Shown: positions 1-15,200 of the stretch, piece by piece
Layout: each line of letters opens with the position of its first letter
Position numbering within the stretch: the first letter of the stretch is position 1
Assembly (NCBI RefSeq): GCF_028769735.1
Contig: NC_088170.1
Span: forward strand, 53,663,585-53,727,584
DNA from: Zonotrichia leucophrys gambelii
Taxonomy: Eukaryota; Chordata; Aves; Passeriformes; Passerellidae
Reading direction: 5' to 3'
DNA: 64,000 bases
Notes under the pieces: model-generated
Database searches by the model: none
What the model saw: the letters and a program-made list of their open reading frames with translations, nothing else
Told to the model about the DNA's origin: nothing
Program-made: the position numbers and the translations under genes

Positions 1-1882
1 ACTCATATAAGGCTTTCATATCTTCAAACTTCAAGGGGAAGGTAGAACACAATTCAGTTTCATCTGTACTCCAGTATTTCTTCTATAAAACTCAAATGCA
101 GCCATAAAACCAATGGGTTTTTTTGCTTCATCCCATACAGCAATGATGCAACAATGATACAATAAATGTCTCTCTAAATTTTTACACAAAATCTTTAGAT
201 CATATGTTCCATTGTTTCTTTAATTTTGATGGAAGGATTATGTATACACCTACTTTTACAAATTGGTAATTTTACAAAATAACAAATAGAAGTAAATCTT
301 GGGGCTTTTTGCTATTATGCATTTTTTCCCTCCTTGATTTTATTTGGTACATGTGGGCAAACACAAAACTCATTGAACAGTTTGTGACGTCTTACTATTT
401 CCATTAATACATAGATTATAGGTTGAAAACCACTCATTTTGACTATCCCATTAAACAATCATTGAACACAGATCAGTTTTTCACATCATTGCTGTAGTTC
501 AAATATAACACTACTGGCCCAAACAAAAGAATTACAGGAGCAAATACAGGAATTTATTAGGGATTGCCTTGGTACACAAACTGCTCTACCACTTTGGTTT
601 ACTCTACATAAAGATTCCAGAGCAGGCAGAGGTGGATCATATTCCTTACTCCTTGCCTACATTCTTTATTCATTAATTTGCTGATGACAGTATCAACTCA
701 TTCTACAAGACATAAAGCAGTTTTCCACACATTGAAATTTGATACTTAATAGCCCTTCTACTATTTTTATCCTCCAATTATAACTTTGAATATACTTGTT
801 ATCACTAAAAATACAATACTTTTTAATCTTGTTACATTCTTGGCCTTTGTGACTTGGCAGTGAGTTCCATGGTCTAATTACAAGTTTTATATATAGAGGT
901 AATTACAGGTTGGGTTTGGGTATTTTTTCAGTTTTGAAAGTTACCTTTTAATTCTCCTTGATGTTTCTCAGCTCATGTTAAATGAGAGAGAACACAGTCA
1001 TCTGATCTATGGTACCTAGACCATTATTTTACTGTATCCCTTTTCTTGATCTTCCCTCTAAAGTGAAAAAAGACCTAATCTTTCAAAAGAGGTTTTTTTC
1101 ATATCCTCAGTCATTCTCATTACCTTTCCTTGATCCCACTTTAGTTCTTCAATACACTTTTTGAAACAGGGAAAACAGCTGCTGAAGTTGTGCAATCTCT
1201 CTACTGAATACAAAGTCCCACCTGCAAAGCAGTGAATGATAAGGTCCTGAGAACCCAGTTCTGTACAGAGCCATGCTTTTTGAATCATAAATATTAATAC
1301 CCTGGAGACTTTCCAGTCTGACTTCACTGTACACAATGTCATGGTATCTAATGCAAATTGTGTATCAAATCTGTAAGTTCTTTATATACACAAACATATC
1401 TTTTTCCATTATTTTAAACTCAGCTTCAATACCAGGTCTTCAGTTATGGGAGAACTACATCCATAGTGAGGCTCTTTAACATACCTGTCCTTTACTTCTA
1501 GAGTTTGTTGTTTTCTCAGTTCTCAGCCTGGGAAACTCTTCCTGTGTGAGATTTAAAGAGCTAACAAACACCAGGTGGTGAAAAAATAAATAAAGCGCAG
1601 ATACTTCTAGACTGTTGTGGAAAGAGGTCAAGTAAACAAAGTAGATTGAGCTAGTAGAGCTTCATGTTTTAAGATATCATTTCTAACCATTGTATTCTCT
1701 TTGGAAGCCCTTTCAGTTTTCAGCCTTCTTTTAATAGTCCCTCATTATCGGTCTCACTAATGCTTATGGTAGGAGTCAACTTTGACTGAATACATTCAGG
1801 ATATTGATTTATAAATGAAAAGAATGTGCCATATACGAAAATGTACAGTGTATTACTGAAGAAGTTGTCAATTTCTTTCTGT
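1..1882. other. AT-rich intergenic DNA, no gene seen
   Basis: No open frame beyond 94 codons, no splice-supported coding similarity and no repeat that I recognise. The frames at 1058-1342 on the - strand overlap each other and have no recognisable domain. Confidence 0.6.
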
Positions 1883-2498
1883 TGATCATGAGCCAGTAGT
1901 GGCCTGTTCTGGGCCAGTCATGTTCTGGGTTGCATCAGGCACAGCATCACTGACTGGGTGAGGGAGGGGATTGTCCTGCTCTGCTCTGCACTGGGACAGC
2001 CTCACCTCAAAACCTCGGGGCAGTTTTGGGTGCCACAACATAAAAAAGACATTAATCTATTAGAGATTGTCCAAAGGAGGGCCATGAGGATGATGAAGGG
2101 TTTGGAGAGGAAGCAGCTGAGGTCACTTGCTCTTTTCAGCCTGGAGGAGACTGAAGGAAGACCTCACTGCAACCTACAACATCCTCATGAGGGGGAGCGA
2201 AGGAGCAGCCACTGATCTCGTCACTCTTATGACCCACTACGGGACTTGAGGACTTGAGAAAACAAGGTGAAGATGAGTCAGGGAAGGTTTGGGTTGGATA
2301 TGAGGAAAAGGCTTTTCACCCACACGGTGGTTGAGCACTGAACAGGCTCCCCAGGGAAGTGGTCAAAGCACCAGCCTGAAAGAATTCAAGAAGCATTTGA
2401 AGAACACTCTTGGGCATATGGTGTGAGTCTTTGGGTGCTCTGCCCAGGGCCAGATTATGATCTTTCCAACTCAGCATATTCTACAATTCTATGATTCT
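1883..2498 (+). mobile_element. CR1 LINE fragment, 3' end
   Basis: Degenerate CR1 3' region: the segment after 2060 (gtccaaaggagggccatgag), the 'cagcctggaggaga' block, the 'ctccccagggaagtggt' block and the ATTCTATGATTCT tail at 2486-2498 are in consensus order. It is 5'-truncated as usual for CR1, and only nonsense-interrupted frames remain. The 85-codon frame at 1958-2215 is an artefact of this element. Confidence 0.9.
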
Positions 2499-2699
2499 TT
2501 AACCATTCATAATTTCAACAACATGCTCTTAAATACAAAGAAATAAAGAGAGGCTGTGGCTTCACAAGACACTGGTCAAAAGAAAAGCACTGGAGTGGCT
2601 GAAACAAGTGGCCTAACAACTGATCTGTAAGACTTGGCAGAGTCATTAATATTTCTTATATGTCCTAATTTTCAAGTAAACAGGGAAATATAGAAGAAG

Positions 2700-4125
2700 C
2701 CTTCCTTAGCAGCACAGGGTATATATGACTGAGCTCAAACAACAAAATCCGATCATACGGAAGGTTAAAGTGGGGATACAATGAGTAGGAGGAGCACAGG
2801 AGCATTTCCTGAGCATGCAGGGATGGAATTAGAGGGGCAATGCTTATATGCAGTTAAAATTGATGAAGGATCATCAGGGTAAGGATACTTTTGCAACAAA
2901 ATAAGAGACTGAGTAAAATCTAGGCCAACTGCTGAATACAGCAGGTGACTTTGTGACACAGCACACGGGTATTCGTTTTATCTGTTTCTACTGGCATGGT
3001 CTGCTCTCAGGGATGCCAGAGTTCCATGTGAAGTAGCAAGGATCAAGTCAGGGTCTAATTAAACAAGATAAAAATGTCATACATGTCCATGGGATTGGAC
3101 AGGACACATCTGAGAGTACTAAGAGTGACAGCAAAAGTCATTGGAAGGGCACTCAGTCCCTTGTGAAAGGTCACAGTGATCAGAAGAGGTTTCTAACAAC
3201 TGGGAAAATGTTACATCTGTCTTAGGAAATTGCAAAAGGAGGATCTGGTGAAAAGATGATCAACCCTCTCTCAGTTGCTGGGGCAATTACAGAGCAAGTA
3301 CTCATAGAAATCATTACCACAACATCAAAAATGTTATTGAGAACAGCCATCTCGAATTTCCCAAGGAAAAACTGTGTTTAGTCACTCTGATTGTCTTCTA
3401 CAACTGCATTACAGGCTTCCCTGGGTGAGATTAGAGTAGGTGTTGCTCCCCTTGCCTGTGAACTTTGATAGTTCTGCAGCCAGATTGGGAAGATATAGGT
3501 ATGCTACAAGGTGCATTAAAAACTGGCCAGCTCATGGGCCTCAAAAGGTAGCTAATAACTGTTTCAAGTCCAATTAGCAGGTGACTCCAAGGGATATTTC
3601 TTAGGATCAATAAAATGGCTGATATTATTTAACTTTTTCACCGTGACCCTTGGAAATACAAGGTGACAACAAATCAAAGGGAGCTGTTGATATATTGGAG
3701 GGTACAGCTGCTATTCAAACTAGCTGAATAAATGTATAACACATACATTCTGTACTGGACTTCCAAAACGAGACTGCCAGGATCCCACATGTGGGACAGG
3801 ACACAGTCAGGGAGAGTGCAGGCTGGAACTAGCGGTTCCACAGGAGAAGACCCAGAGGACCACAAACCAACAAAGTCAGCAGTGTGTGCCTGCAGAAATG
3901 AACACTGACCACATCTTGGAGTGCCACAGCCTGCAGGTCAAGGGACATGATTACTGCCCTCTCTTCAGCACAGATGAAGCCACATCTAGAGCACAGTGTT
4001 CAGTTTGTTCTCTTGCCAAATGAAAGAGAGACTGAAGAGAATCAAGCTAAGAGTCATTAAGGGAGCTCTGACATATAAGGAGGTCGAGTGACCTAGAAAT
4101 ACCAATATTCTTGTAAGTTTAATGG
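2700..4125 (+). mobile_element. Old, long CR1 LINE fragment spanning reverse-transcriptase sequence
   Basis: A strongly decayed but colinear CR1 copy. Recognisable blocks in order are 'ctgctgaatacagcaggtgac' (about 2929), 'gtccatgggattggac' (about 3087), 'aaaggtcacagtgatcagaag' (about 3167), 'actggccagctcatgg' (about 3522) and the 'gtcaagggacatgattactg' to 'gagcacagtgttcagtttg' block (3937-4011). It covers the reverse-transcriptase part of ORF2 and stops short of the tail. Left and right edges are approximate. No frame is intact. Confidence 0.75.
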
Positions 4126-5589
4126 ACATTTACTGCCAGAGCATTCTTAGCAGTATTCCTTATGGTCACATTATGAGAACAGATGCATTTTTTTAGTCCC
4201 ATCCAACACTACAATGGCTATAAGTACACATTAGAGGCCATTAATGTCACTGGTGCAGTACCTGATGATGTGCCACAGCAAATTTTGAGCTGGGTTCCAT
4301 ACAGACATTAAAAGGTAGCCTGAAGGGAGTACTGTTCTGCAAGCAGAAAATTCCATGGATCTTCCATATTCCTGTGCCTGACAAACTCACTCCTGCTCAG
4401 GGACTGTTGCACAGAAAAATGAATCCTAAATCAAACTGGCATCCTACTCATGAATGATTTTCCATTTATAGTTGCAAAGCCACTGTTAAAGTGGCCAAAA
4501 CTAGTTTATAAAATATTTCTGCAGCTATAATTGTTTAGGACCACTGAACTGCATGTTCCAAGCCAGATCAAAAGGAGCACCACAAACCCATGAAAGGCTT
4601 ATGTGTAAAGACAGGGTAAATTCCATGTCTGGGATCCATCTGTAATTCTGTCAAACCAAGAGTGCTTGTAGCTGTATACAAATTAAATGTCTGTCTGCCA
4701 AAATTAAGTGACTGAAGAACAAATACCCCCTTATCACCCTTTTTTTTTTTTTTTTTACAGTAACTATCTTGTTTTCTTTAATGTTAAATGAAAAATAACC
4801 TCCCTTTCACACTGGTGTGAGAATACAAATCAGATTGGGGGTTACATCAATGCCAGGATTGATCCCAGAATTTTTAGATTACCATTTTGCTACAAATATA
4901 TATGTGGAAAGGTATGTATTTTTTTTTATAGCTGACACAGCTGAAGATGTAGCTTAAATGCAACAGGATTTTGAGGGAACTGTATTATTTCTCAACACGT
5001 TCAAGACAAATGTATCACTGATTTACTATAGATTGGCCACACACAGAGATGAATTTAAGCAATTCCAAATATAGCTGGAATGACAAGGCCTGATGTTTTT
5101 ACGTTTACAGACTAGTGATCCATGCATGATTGTTCATGCCTGGTCATATTAAAAAAAGCAGGAATTAGTAACAACTTGCAGTGTTAATACACCAAATAAT
5201 TAGCACTTACACATATTACACGTATTAACTTTTATTTATATAGTTTGAGAAGCCAAAAGGTAGGGTCTAACAAAAATTTAAAAAAAAAAAAGTAAAAAAG
5301 AGCTTTTTTTATTGCTTTATCTCATAAACCCATATCATTAGCTTTAAGGAAAAAAATAATCCATGAAACCTCCTGAATTCCTCAGCTACTCAATACTTCA
5401 ATGGTTTATTTTGGAGCCCCTGCAAATTGGTCTGTATGAGAAGTAGTAACTTTAATAGCCCAAAAGATCTATCTTCAAAAAATACATCCTGGGACATGAA
5501 GGGTTGAAACTGCGCCTGCAAACTTGACCTTTACATCAGCTGGTCTAATCTAATAAAAGATATTACCTCTCCCTAGAAGTCCTTGCTTT
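4126..5589. other. AT-rich DNA upstream of the CpG island, no gene seen
   Basis: No coding signal. There is a T-run at 4740-4757, an A-run near 5279-5291 and generally AT-rich, CpG-poor sequence up to the sharp rise in CpG near 5590. Confidence 0.6.
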
Positions 5590-5756
5590 GTTTATGGGCA
5601 CGACCGCCCGGATTACAGCAGTACTATTATCAGACAATGCCAACTGCTAGGCTCTCCCCGAGAGCCCGGGTGGGAGGGGCTACCCAAAACACCCTCACAC
5701 CGGGGATCCCCGCGGAGCTCCGCTCCCTCCAGCTCCGCTGCAGTTCCACCTGGCCC

Positions 5757-5806
5757 ACGGTGGGTGACTGACAGGCCCGCGGTGGGTGACAGGCCCGCGG
5801 TGTCAC
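5757..5806 (+). repeat. Short GC-rich tandem repeat in the CpG island
   Basis: GGTGGGTGAC followed by AGGCCCGC occurs twice, the first copy with a 4-bp insertion, and a partial third copy follows (GGTGTCACCGGCC). It is small, local and probably replication slippage. Confidence 0.6.
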
Positions 5807-6740
5807 CGGCCTGGCGGTGACAGGGTGCGGAGGGGCGGCCGCCGAGCTGTCTGCAAACGGCGGGGTGCTGCCGGCCTGAGCCCCAGCGCCTGGAGCGCAT
5901 CTGGGCTGGGCTCGCAGTAGCTGCTGGAGCGTTCATTAAGATGGTGTTGCCCACCCAGCATCGCAGTCAATTTCTAAAGCAGTCGCCTACAGCTTTGCTG
6001 GACAGACACTCGGCAAGATGCCCTCGATGCTCACGGGCTTCTCCCTGCGCCTGGGCGCCCCGAACTGTCTGGGTGTCCCTTCAGAAAAGGCCGGAGCCGC
6101 GGCGGAGCCGGGAGCGCGGTGCCCGGCTCGGCCTCAGGGCACAGGGACCCCCGCGGGCCCGCTGGCACGGGACGCGCCCCCATTCCTGTTGATGCAGCGC
6201 CCCCTGCGGGGCGGGTGGCGGCGGCAGCGCCGGGCAGCGGAGCAGCTCCGTGCCCTCTCCAGGCGCGGCGCCTCGGCGGGGCGGGAAGAGCTCAGCTCCT
6301 CCGAGCTGCGCCGCCAGGCCTCCGGCGCCCGCCGTCGCGCCGCACCGGCCCCGCGGGGCTTCCGCACAGGGGAGGTGACTGGAGGCGCGGAGGGCAGGCG
6401 CCGGCGTCCCCCCGCGCTGGCACGGGGCCGAACTGCGCCGAGGCGAGCGGACAGCGCTGGGGAGGAGGAGAAATCGCCGCTGAGGGCGAGGGAGTGCGCC
6501 GCGTGCTCACTGGGGAGCACCGGCTGGCAAAATGAGCAGAGTCCGACCACCATGCCGGGGCTCCTGGAACCCCAGACGCGCTCCGCAGAGCCGCGGCCAC
6601 CCGTGCCCCAGCAATGCTGGCGCCCCGCCCCCACGCAGCCCCGGACGCGGCGGCTCGGAGCGACCTTCCCGCAGCCCGGGGCGGGGCGCGCCCGGCGCGC
6701 CGCGGCATTCCCGCCCTGCCGCCGCCTGGCCGCGCGCCGC

Positions 6741-6748
6741 ATGCAAAT
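6741..6748 (+). promoter_or_regulatory. Octamer motif ATGCAAAT
   Basis: A perfect POU-factor octamer in an otherwise GC-rich promoter, 14 bp before the first inverted CCAAT box. The AT-rich octamer stands out against its surroundings, which favours selection over chance. Binding by OCT1 or another POU protein is inference. Confidence 0.55.
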
Positions 6749-6761
6749 GAGGGCTCTCCTC

Positions 6762-6806
6762 ATTGGGCCGCACCGGGAGCCCTTTGAAAGGGCGCCCGGC
6801 GATTGG
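6762..6806 (-). promoter_or_regulatory. Two inverted CCAAT boxes, 40 bp apart
   Basis: ATTGG occurs at 6762-6766 and 6802-6806, as CATTGGGC and GATTGGCC, a spacing of exactly 40 bp or about four helical turns. Paired, phased NF-Y sites are a common feature of TATA-less CpG-island promoters. They probably lie just upstream of the transcription start. Confidence 0.6.
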
Positions 6807-6909
6807 CCGCGCAGCAGCTTTAACGCACACGGGAGAATCTCCCCCCCCCGCCTTTATTTTTTTTTTTTTTTTTTGCCGCTAATGTGTGATGCGTTCCTCT
6901 CAGACGATG

Positions 6910-7651
6910 TGTAACTCTGCGCGCCGGTTACTACAGATTAAGTAGTTCCCAGCCCCCCGCCCTCCTTGTGTCCGCCCGTGCGGTGGGGCGGGCTAGGGCG
7001 CTGCAGTCACGGCCGCCGCCCCGCGGGGGCTCCGGCGCAGAGGGGAGGGGGCGGCGGGGACGGCGGGGAGAGGTGTTTCCCCCCTCCCCCGCGGAGGGAT
7101 ATTCTCGGCGCTCTCGCCGCACTCTGCCCGCACCAAAATATTGGGAGTTAAGAGGCGGCTCGGCGGCGCCGCCGGCTCAGAAGCGCGCGGGCAGCTCGGC
7201 GGCGGCGCGGTCTGTCCTCCGCCCGCCACGGCTCCACTGCGGCGCCCAGCCCGCTCCTGCCACCGCGGCCCCCGCAGGGGCGGGCTCCACGCGCGGAGCC
7301 GAAGCCCCCGGACTTGTCTGCCTCCGCGGAGAGCTATAGTTCTGCCTGTGCCTGCCTGCGCCCCGAGCGGCTTTCGCCGGGTGGAAGAAGAAACGCGGGA
7401 GCGGCGCGTTCGCTGATTGCGTTTCTCCGGAGGACTTTGTGCGACCGACACTTGGACTACTGCCGGCGGGGACGGACCCCCAAGGACTTCGTGGGTTCCC
7501 GCTCCCGGCCGAAGAAGGAGCCGCGCAGAAGCTTTCGGCGGCCCGCCGCCCTCCGCCGGCTCCGGAGAGAGGAGAGCCGCGCCGAGCCGAGAGGACGCCG
7601 GCGGAGCTGCCGCGGGGAACTAACTCGACGTTTTTTCCCCCTCCTCGGAAG
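6910..7651 (+). other. PIM3: Presumed PIM3 promoter-proximal DNA and 5'UTR
   Basis: This very GC-rich stretch has no ATG at all over 742 bp, as expected for a long untranslated leader that does not block scanning. The transcription start cannot be fixed from sequence; a start somewhere in 6850-7250 is my inference from motif positions and from the length of PIM leaders. In the frame of the PIM3 ATG it is open from 7340 (after TAG at 7337-7339) to 7652. Confidence 0.6.
7042..7068 (+). promoter_or_regulatory. Potential G-quadruplex in the PIM3 promoter/leader
   Basis: Four G-runs of at least four (GGGG, GGGGG, GGGG, GGGG) are separated by loops of 1-5 nt on the + strand, matching the usual intramolecular quadruplex pattern. 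If inside the transcript it would sit in the 5'UTR and could affect translation; if upstream, transcription. Confidence 0.55.
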
Positions 7652-10824
<3,173 letters not shown>

Positions 10825-12235
10825 ATTACTAAGGACCTCGCACTGGGAGGGGGAGCTTCAAGCAGAAAGACCACAGTGCTGCTGCCAATACATAGGAGGG
10901 GCTAGAAAAATGCATTCATTATTCTGTAGTTGAATCTTTGTCTGAGGGACTTGATTTTGTTTTCCCCCTTTGCTGGTTTCTGCTTTGGAATGAGAGATTT
11001 CCTTTGGAAACGCTGATGTTTGGGAGTTGCAGGCCAGTACTTAGTCAAAGACTGACCTTATTAAGAAAGCAGTGACCTCTTGAATACATGGTAAACTTTT
11101 TTGCTCTCATAGAGCCTGGACTAGATTTTATTTGCTTTTGAGTGCCTTTTTGAAAGCTGCTTCAGTGGGACTTTCTTTTTTGAGCTGTCTATGTCCAAAG
11201 AAGATCCAGTTCATTATAGGAATTTGCTCCCTTTAGACTCAGTGCTGGGGGAAGCAGCTCCTATGATGCATTGGAGAACCTGTTCGGTGATTGAATGAAG
11301 TAGTCCCATCCACTGGTGATGGAATACTTGAACACAGACATTTCACTCCTGCCCCCTGCCCTTTACAAATCCAACCCACCTCTGCTGCTCAAAATATTTC
11401 CTATAGCCTGCACAGAAATATGAACAGGTATATCGGCTTCTTTATCAGAAACATTTATTCATGTTCCTTTTATCATCTCTACCATTGGGCATGAGAAGCC
11501 CCTTTCTCAACTCCCCCCGGCCTTTTGTCACCCTGCGAGTCTTAAAGTATGTATGGGCATGTTGAATGCACAATCAATGCAATATTCAAGGACTTCTACT
11601 TTTTTTTTCCATACCTGTATAATGTGTTTATGTAAACTTGTTTTTTCCCGTGTACTATACAGTTATTTATTGTTTGGATTTTAGAAGACCTCCCACAGTT
11701 TTCAACTGTGGCTATTTATTTGGTTAATTTATTTGGTTAGAGTTATTCAACACTGTGCTTTCCCCTCCTTCTCCCCATGGGAATTCTAGTGGTTGGCCCA
11801 TGGCACTTTTTTTTCTGCATTCCTGTCAACTTTTGGTTACAAAAAAATAAAAATAAAAAAAATTTCTGACCTTACCAGTTTTTTGTTGGAAGATGGGAAA
11901 TTGTTGTACAAAGTCTAATTTAAGGGAAATAGAATGACTTTTAAAAGTTAGTCAGTATGCCTTTTGTCTGGTATTATTGTACCAGAAGTGTAAAGTAATG
12001 CTGTTTGGAAGGGTTTTAAATTATTGACATTGTACAGTCTCCGTGCATTGGCTCTGGAAGGTAGAGTGGCAGAGTCATAAACCTTAATTTATTTTAATAG
12101 CTGTGTTTCTGTGATCTGGTTGCATTTATGCAGCTTGGATTTGGATTTTTTTCTTCTGTTTAACGGTGTGAAATGTATGGAGATCATATTTTTTATACAG
12201 GTATTTCAATTAAACTTTTTTGTATATAACAGTTC
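10825..12235 (+). other. PIM3: PIM3 3'UTR
   Basis: AT-rich untranslated tail of about 1.4 kb following the stop codon. It contains AU-rich elements (11663-11671 and 11712-11735), two early AATAAA hexamers (11846-11851 and 11852-11857) in an A-rich run, and a final ATTAAA at 12209-12214. The right end is inferred from that last signal. Confidence 0.75.
11663..11740 (+). promoter_or_regulatory. AU-rich mRNA decay elements in the PIM3 3'UTR
   Basis: A perfect TTATTTATT nonamer occurs at 11663-11671, and further ATTTATT motifs at 11714-11720 and around 11729-11734. The nonamer is the core of class II AU-rich elements bound by TTP and HuR proteins. PIM-family mRNAs are known to be short-lived through such elements, so this is probably the post-transcriptional control of the kinase. 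Confidence 0.7.
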
Positions 12236-12250
12236 TGTGTTTGTGTTCTT
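12209..12250 (+). terminator. PIM3 polyadenylation signal and downstream GT-rich element
   Basis: ATTAAA at 12209-12214 is followed by TGTATATAACAG and then a GT-rich stretch (TTCTGTGTTTGTGTTCTT). That is the usual order of hexamer, cleavage site and downstream element, with cleavage expected near 12226-12235. The AATAAA pair near 11846-11857 may be a weaker proximal site. Confidence 0.75.
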
Positions 12251-15200
12251 ACTTTTACCTTCATTGTTACTTGTGATGAGCTGGGAAACACACTCTGTTA
12301 CCATCTCAACCCTTGTTAGAGGCCTGCAGCAGCTGAGCCAGAGTTAGGAGAAGGTCTATGCCACTAAGCAGTGACCATTTTTAAAGAATTAAGCAATCCC
12401 TCACCTGAGCTCTATCTGCTCCTCAATCACTGTGTTTGATGTTGGACTGAGGAAGGAGTACAATACAACAGCACTAATGGCCTACATAAAAGGGAATTGG
12501 CCCTGTAATTGTGGGACTTTTACCTCTGTAAACACTGAATATCAGTGTACTTGTCCTTAAGTATAACAAGGAAGGGGTTCTGTAGCTGCTGGTGGTTACT
12601 GTTTTCACAGTTGATATGTTTACTTTCCATTACATTCAGTTTCCTTCTTCCCACTCACACCTTCCTTCTCGGGCTGGGTGAGGACTTCTGGTAAAGGGAC
12701 TGCATTCTTGGGGATCAGGGTGATTGCTTTCCTTCAACTCCTAGATTATCAAAGACGGGTGTGTCTGTCACTTGATGGAGTATGATACAGGGGAGCATGT
12801 GCCATTCTCGCCTACAGCAAAGGACAAGAGAAATGTCCTCAGCATTTATCCTCACATCTTGGAGTCAAGTCCTGCAGATTAACGATTTCATCCTCGTTTC
12901 TCTGTAGCCAGACTTACCTGACTTGGTCTTGTTGCGGGGGCGGTAGTGATTACAAGGTTTAACTACTGCAGAGGGATCTACGAGGTATATTTAAGGATGT
13001 GTTCAGTCATTAAAGGAGCTTTGTAGTTGTCACAGTAAAGGGCTAGGCTTAGAATCTTAGTTTCATGTTATTTCCCTTTCTGGGGATCTTTCTGCCAGCT
13101 CATCTGCTATTATTTTGGTTCCCCGTGGGTAATAGCTCACTGGCATCACATCAAGCTCCTGATGCTAACTAGTTTAGACTCAAAATGCCAATAAATAGCA
13201 GGAGGTAAATCTGAAGAAAAAAGACCATTTTTAGTGTGTGCCGTTTTCTGATGACACAGAGGGAAGGTGTGTAGCCTTTTCTTGGCCATAAAAAGGAAGG
13301 TCACATTAATTCAGTTGGGGAAAAAAGCCCTAACTACACTTCTGTCCATCAATTTATTTTCTATATTTTCCGATTTTGTTCCTTTTTTATTTTAGACTTC
13401 TTTATCCAGTTTTTGATGAAAATCTGTATAAATGCTAAACCTAGTCCCTGAAAAACTCAGTTCCCTATTGTTGGAACTCTTCACTGAAATAAAAGATTGC
13501 TTAGAAAAAAATCACAGTGTCATATGAGAGGAACACTTAGAGTGAATGTTTAGAGTTTTGCTTTGGAATGAGAAATTCCTTTTGCTTAAGAAGGGAGGAT
13601 TCAGGTATGCTACAGGAGAGATGATCCCAGCACCTAGTGCCCTTCTTTAGGGAAACATGTTTCTAACCACAAGAGGTCCCTGGAGAAATTCCAGTAGCTG
13701 ACAGTAATTAACATCTTCCACTCCAGTGACTTCACATGTTCACAGCTGTTCAGAGGGATGGCAGCCGGGCTGTATGGGTGAGCTTCAAAGGGCTACCAGA
13801 AAAGCGATTCTAAAAACACATTTGTAAAGCTATTGTCGATTGCTGAGCCAGGGACTTTCAACATTTCCACAAGAGCTGATGTTACTTTCCTTAGCTTCAC
13901 TGAGAATCAGGGCTGAAACGCTCTGTTTTGAAACATAAAAACTATGTTTTCACCTTTTGCTACTGAGGCAAAATGCATTAAAAGGATAAAGGTCAAAAGG
14001 ACACGGGCACGAGTGCTGACTCCCCTCTGGGATTAGCTCAACATAAAAGGTGCACTTTCAGTGCTGCACAGGCAGCTTTGCTTGTGAAACTCCCCTGCAC
14101 ACTAATAGAAGCCATGTGGCTGAAACACCATATTATGAAAGTAATGATTTGTAAAAATAGCTTTTCATTACAGTTGAAAGTTGGAAAATGATGTGTTAAT
14201 ACAGTTCCATTAGCTGAGTGTTTCTGCCAAAATGAGCAAGTCTGTGACAGCTCTTGGTTTCTCCTGTGCTTCTATCTGATATTAATACCATTAAATGTTA
14301 TTTCTCTGGGATCCTCCTCTTCATACTCTCTCCCCACTAGGTTGGTTTTCCACAGCACAAAGCTTGAAAAGTAAAATTCAGCAGGTCATTCAAAACACTA
14401 TAGTTTAAATCAGGGCCTGTTTTAATCTTGAAAAATTGATTTAACACTACTCATACCTATGCATGTATGTATGCTACTGGCTTCATAATAGATATTTAAA
14501 ATAAATTCTAGTGCTGAAATATCTTTAACAATGTAGTGTTTTGTGTAATTCATATCCTGAGTAAAGCTCATTTCCCTGAGTGCATAAGCATACACTGTCT
14601 TCTTTTTTTTCTCTCTTTTTGTTAATTGACCTTATATTTACTGAAGCAGCTGAATAACAGCCCTTTGAAAATAACTATCAAAAGATGTTAGGAAGATTGA
14701 CTAGGGTGTGTTCCCACCAAACACTTATGGTTCTCAGTGGTTTAGTGACCTCTGTTGGTGAAATTAAAGTACATGTTCCAAAAATAATGATGCATAAATT
14801 GGGGAGATTTTAAAGCACTGCTGGTTGATATATTTAGATACGAGTGAGTATGGCTGATACTTAATTATCCCATAATGCTTGAAGGGATATTTCACTAAAA
14901 GTGAAAAATTTTAAATTGCTACATATGCAAAAATCTCAATAAAAATGGGGAGAGGGGATTATGTATTCAAAAGATTGTCAAATCTGCATCTGATGTCTCA
15001 GTGCTAACCTGCCTGGTGTGCCCCAGTCACCTACATGACTCTTGGCATGAGCATTTACAGCCATATTAGCCCTCATTCTTCCACTTCATTTCAGCAACCA
15101 TGAGAGTCACTTGTCTTCTGGCATGCAGATGGGCAATAATTCTCAGTGGTGTAACAACAATGTTGTGGCCCTATCAGCCTCATATTAGTGGAATTTTTTC

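Larger units (their letters stand above)
6623..6993. promoter_or_regulatory. GC boxes (Sp/KLF-type sites) of the PIM3 promoter
   Basis: Classical GC boxes are visible at 6623-6632 (CCCCGCCCCC), 6678-6687 (GGGGCGGGGC) and 6985-6993 (GGGGCGGGC). No clear TATA box is present; the T-run after CCTTTA near 6851 is only TATA-like. The arrangement fits a TATA-less Sp1-type promoter. Confidence 0.6.

Noticed and set aside
6018..6914. 298-codon + strand frame in the CpG island
   Set aside because: It lies upstream of and across the PIM3 promoter; its composition is Ala/Arg/Pro/Gly-rich, as any frame in CpG-rich DNA would be, and similar frames are open on both strands. No family match.
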